Positions 6,958-7,384 of a stretch of 7,384 bases of DNA are shown here, in pieces. This stretch comes from Bryobacterales bacterium. GTDB lineage: Bacteria; Acidobacteriota; Terriglobia; Bryobacterales; Bryobacteraceae. Position numbers and translations under genes: made by a program. Within the stretch, counting starts at the first letter, position 1; each line of letters begins with the position of its first letter. The notes beneath the pieces were generated by a model, which saw only the letters and a program-made list of their open reading frames with translations, ran no database searches and was not told the DNA's origin. The stretch spans positions 1 through 7,384 of the forward strand of contig JAOAPP010000423.1 of the NCBI GenBank assembly GCA_025462985.1, read 5' to 3'.

Positions 6958-6987
6958 ATTGTACAGGGTGGAAAATGACGGTGTCAA
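6958..6987 (-). promoter_or_regulatory. Predicted sigma-70 promoter of the rpmH-rnpA-yidD-yidC-jag-mnmE cluster
   Basis: The minus strand shows a perfect -35 box TTGACA (6982-6987) and a -10 box TACAAT (6958-6963; one mismatch to TATAAT) separated by 18 bases. Transcription would begin near 6951, giving a leader of about 100 bases before the rpmH ATG. A near-consensus housekeeping promoter is what one expects for ribosomal protein and RNase P genes. No other promoter of similar quality was noticed within the cluster. Confidence 0.75.
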
Positions 6988-7384
6988 ACTGGCGGTCCGG
7001 GGGGTAGTGGCTCAATTTGAGCATTCGCAACTTTTAGCAAGACACCGCGACGTGGTTCCGGGGATTTAAAGCGGCAACCATATCTGCAAAAACTCGCACC
7101 TTACCATTGTAGGGAGCCCTATGAAGCATCTTTCCTTCACGCGCCTTGGAGTGCTTCCTGCCATATAGTTTAGCCGTAAGCGCAGCATGTCCAGTGACAT
7201 ACCGAGTCCTAAGACCGTTGGGAAGGCTGGCCATAAAAGTGGATGAAACGTACGCGTAATCGGGTCGCTCCAAGGCCGGAGCCGCCACCGCTGGATCGGA
7301 GAAGCGGGCTAAGATTTCACAGGGACAGGAATCTCAAATCTGAGCCAGATTCGCGTTGGAGATCTGGTTCCGAAGCCGCTGAAG
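6988..7384. other. Region upstream of the rpmH promoter with no recognisable gene
   Basis: This stretch of nearly 400 bases contains no protein I can assign. A minus-strand open frame (7034-7288, GTG start, 84 codons) has mixed third-position base use unlike the neighbouring genes, no good ribosome site and no recognisable motif. A plus-strand frame of 15 codons at 7121-7168 has an AGGGAG before it but is too short to judge. There is an imperfect hairpin AGCCAGAT / ATCTGGTT (7343-7350 and 7362-7369) near the window edge. No dnaA gene and no cluster of DnaA boxes is present; only one poor match (AGTGGATGA, 7238-7246) was seen. It may be an intergenic region, a decayed gene or the edge of an element beyond the window. 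Confidence 0.45.

Noticed and set aside
7238..7246. AGTGGATGA as a possible DnaA box
   Set aside because: It has two mismatches to TGTGGATAA, stands alone and lacks an AT-rich unwinding region nearby, so it gives no support for an origin.
7034..7288. 84-codon minus-strand open frame starting with GTG upstream of the rpmH promoter
   Set aside because: It has no family motif, no convincing ribosome site and third-position base use unlike the neighbouring genes. It fits a chance open frame; without a homology search it cannot be supported as a gene.
7343..7369. Imperfect hairpin AGCCAGAT / ATCTGGTT near the window end
   Set aside because: The stem is short with one G-U pair, an 11-base loop and no T-run. 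It is not enough to call a terminator or an element end.

Overview
This window is probably from the chromosome of an Acidobacteriota bacterium. The Oar-type TonB-dependent receptor fragment, the medium-high GC content and the character of YidC, Jag and L34 all point that way. Bryobacterales-like relatives (Solibacter/Bryobacter) are plausible, but the sequence alone does not settle this.

Layout: bases 2-994 (+) are the C-terminal 330 residues of an outer-membrane beta-barrel receptor whose start lies outside the window. It converges, with only 19 bases between stop codons, on a long minus-strand gene cluster. Read in its own direction from 6848 down to 1014, the cluster is rpmH (ribosomal protein L34), rnpA (RNase P protein), yidD, yidC (membrane insertase), jag (KH/R3H RNA-binding protein), mnmE (tRNA modification GTPase) and a secreted tetratricopeptide repeat (TPR) protein. 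Gaps range from a 16-base overlap (rnpA/yidD) to 42 bases (mnmE/TPR), so one transcript with translational coupling is likely. A near-consensus sigma-70 promoter (TTGACA, 18-base spacer, TACAAT) lies at 6958-6987. It would give a leader of about 100 bases with a GC-rich hairpin before rpmH. No terminator is seen at the far end.

The genes fit one housekeeping theme: making the translation machinery (L34, RNase P, tRNA wobble modification) and inserting membrane proteins (YidC, YidD, Jag). The TPR gene is the unfamiliar member; it sits where mnmG is often found in other bacteria. The stretch from about 6988 to 7384, where dnaA/oriC is commonly adjacent in other phyla, holds no recognisable gene and no DnaA-box cluster.

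I did not find a clearly new multi-gene system. The points most worth a second look are: an RnpA whose conserved N-terminus is encoded upstream of its first ATG, with CTG as the only NTG codon available; a Jag protein lacking the KH GXXG loop and the Jag_N domain but carrying an arginine/glycine-rich tail; a YidC with Asn at the usual groove-arginine position; and a five-codon leader ORF overlapping the TPR start codon.
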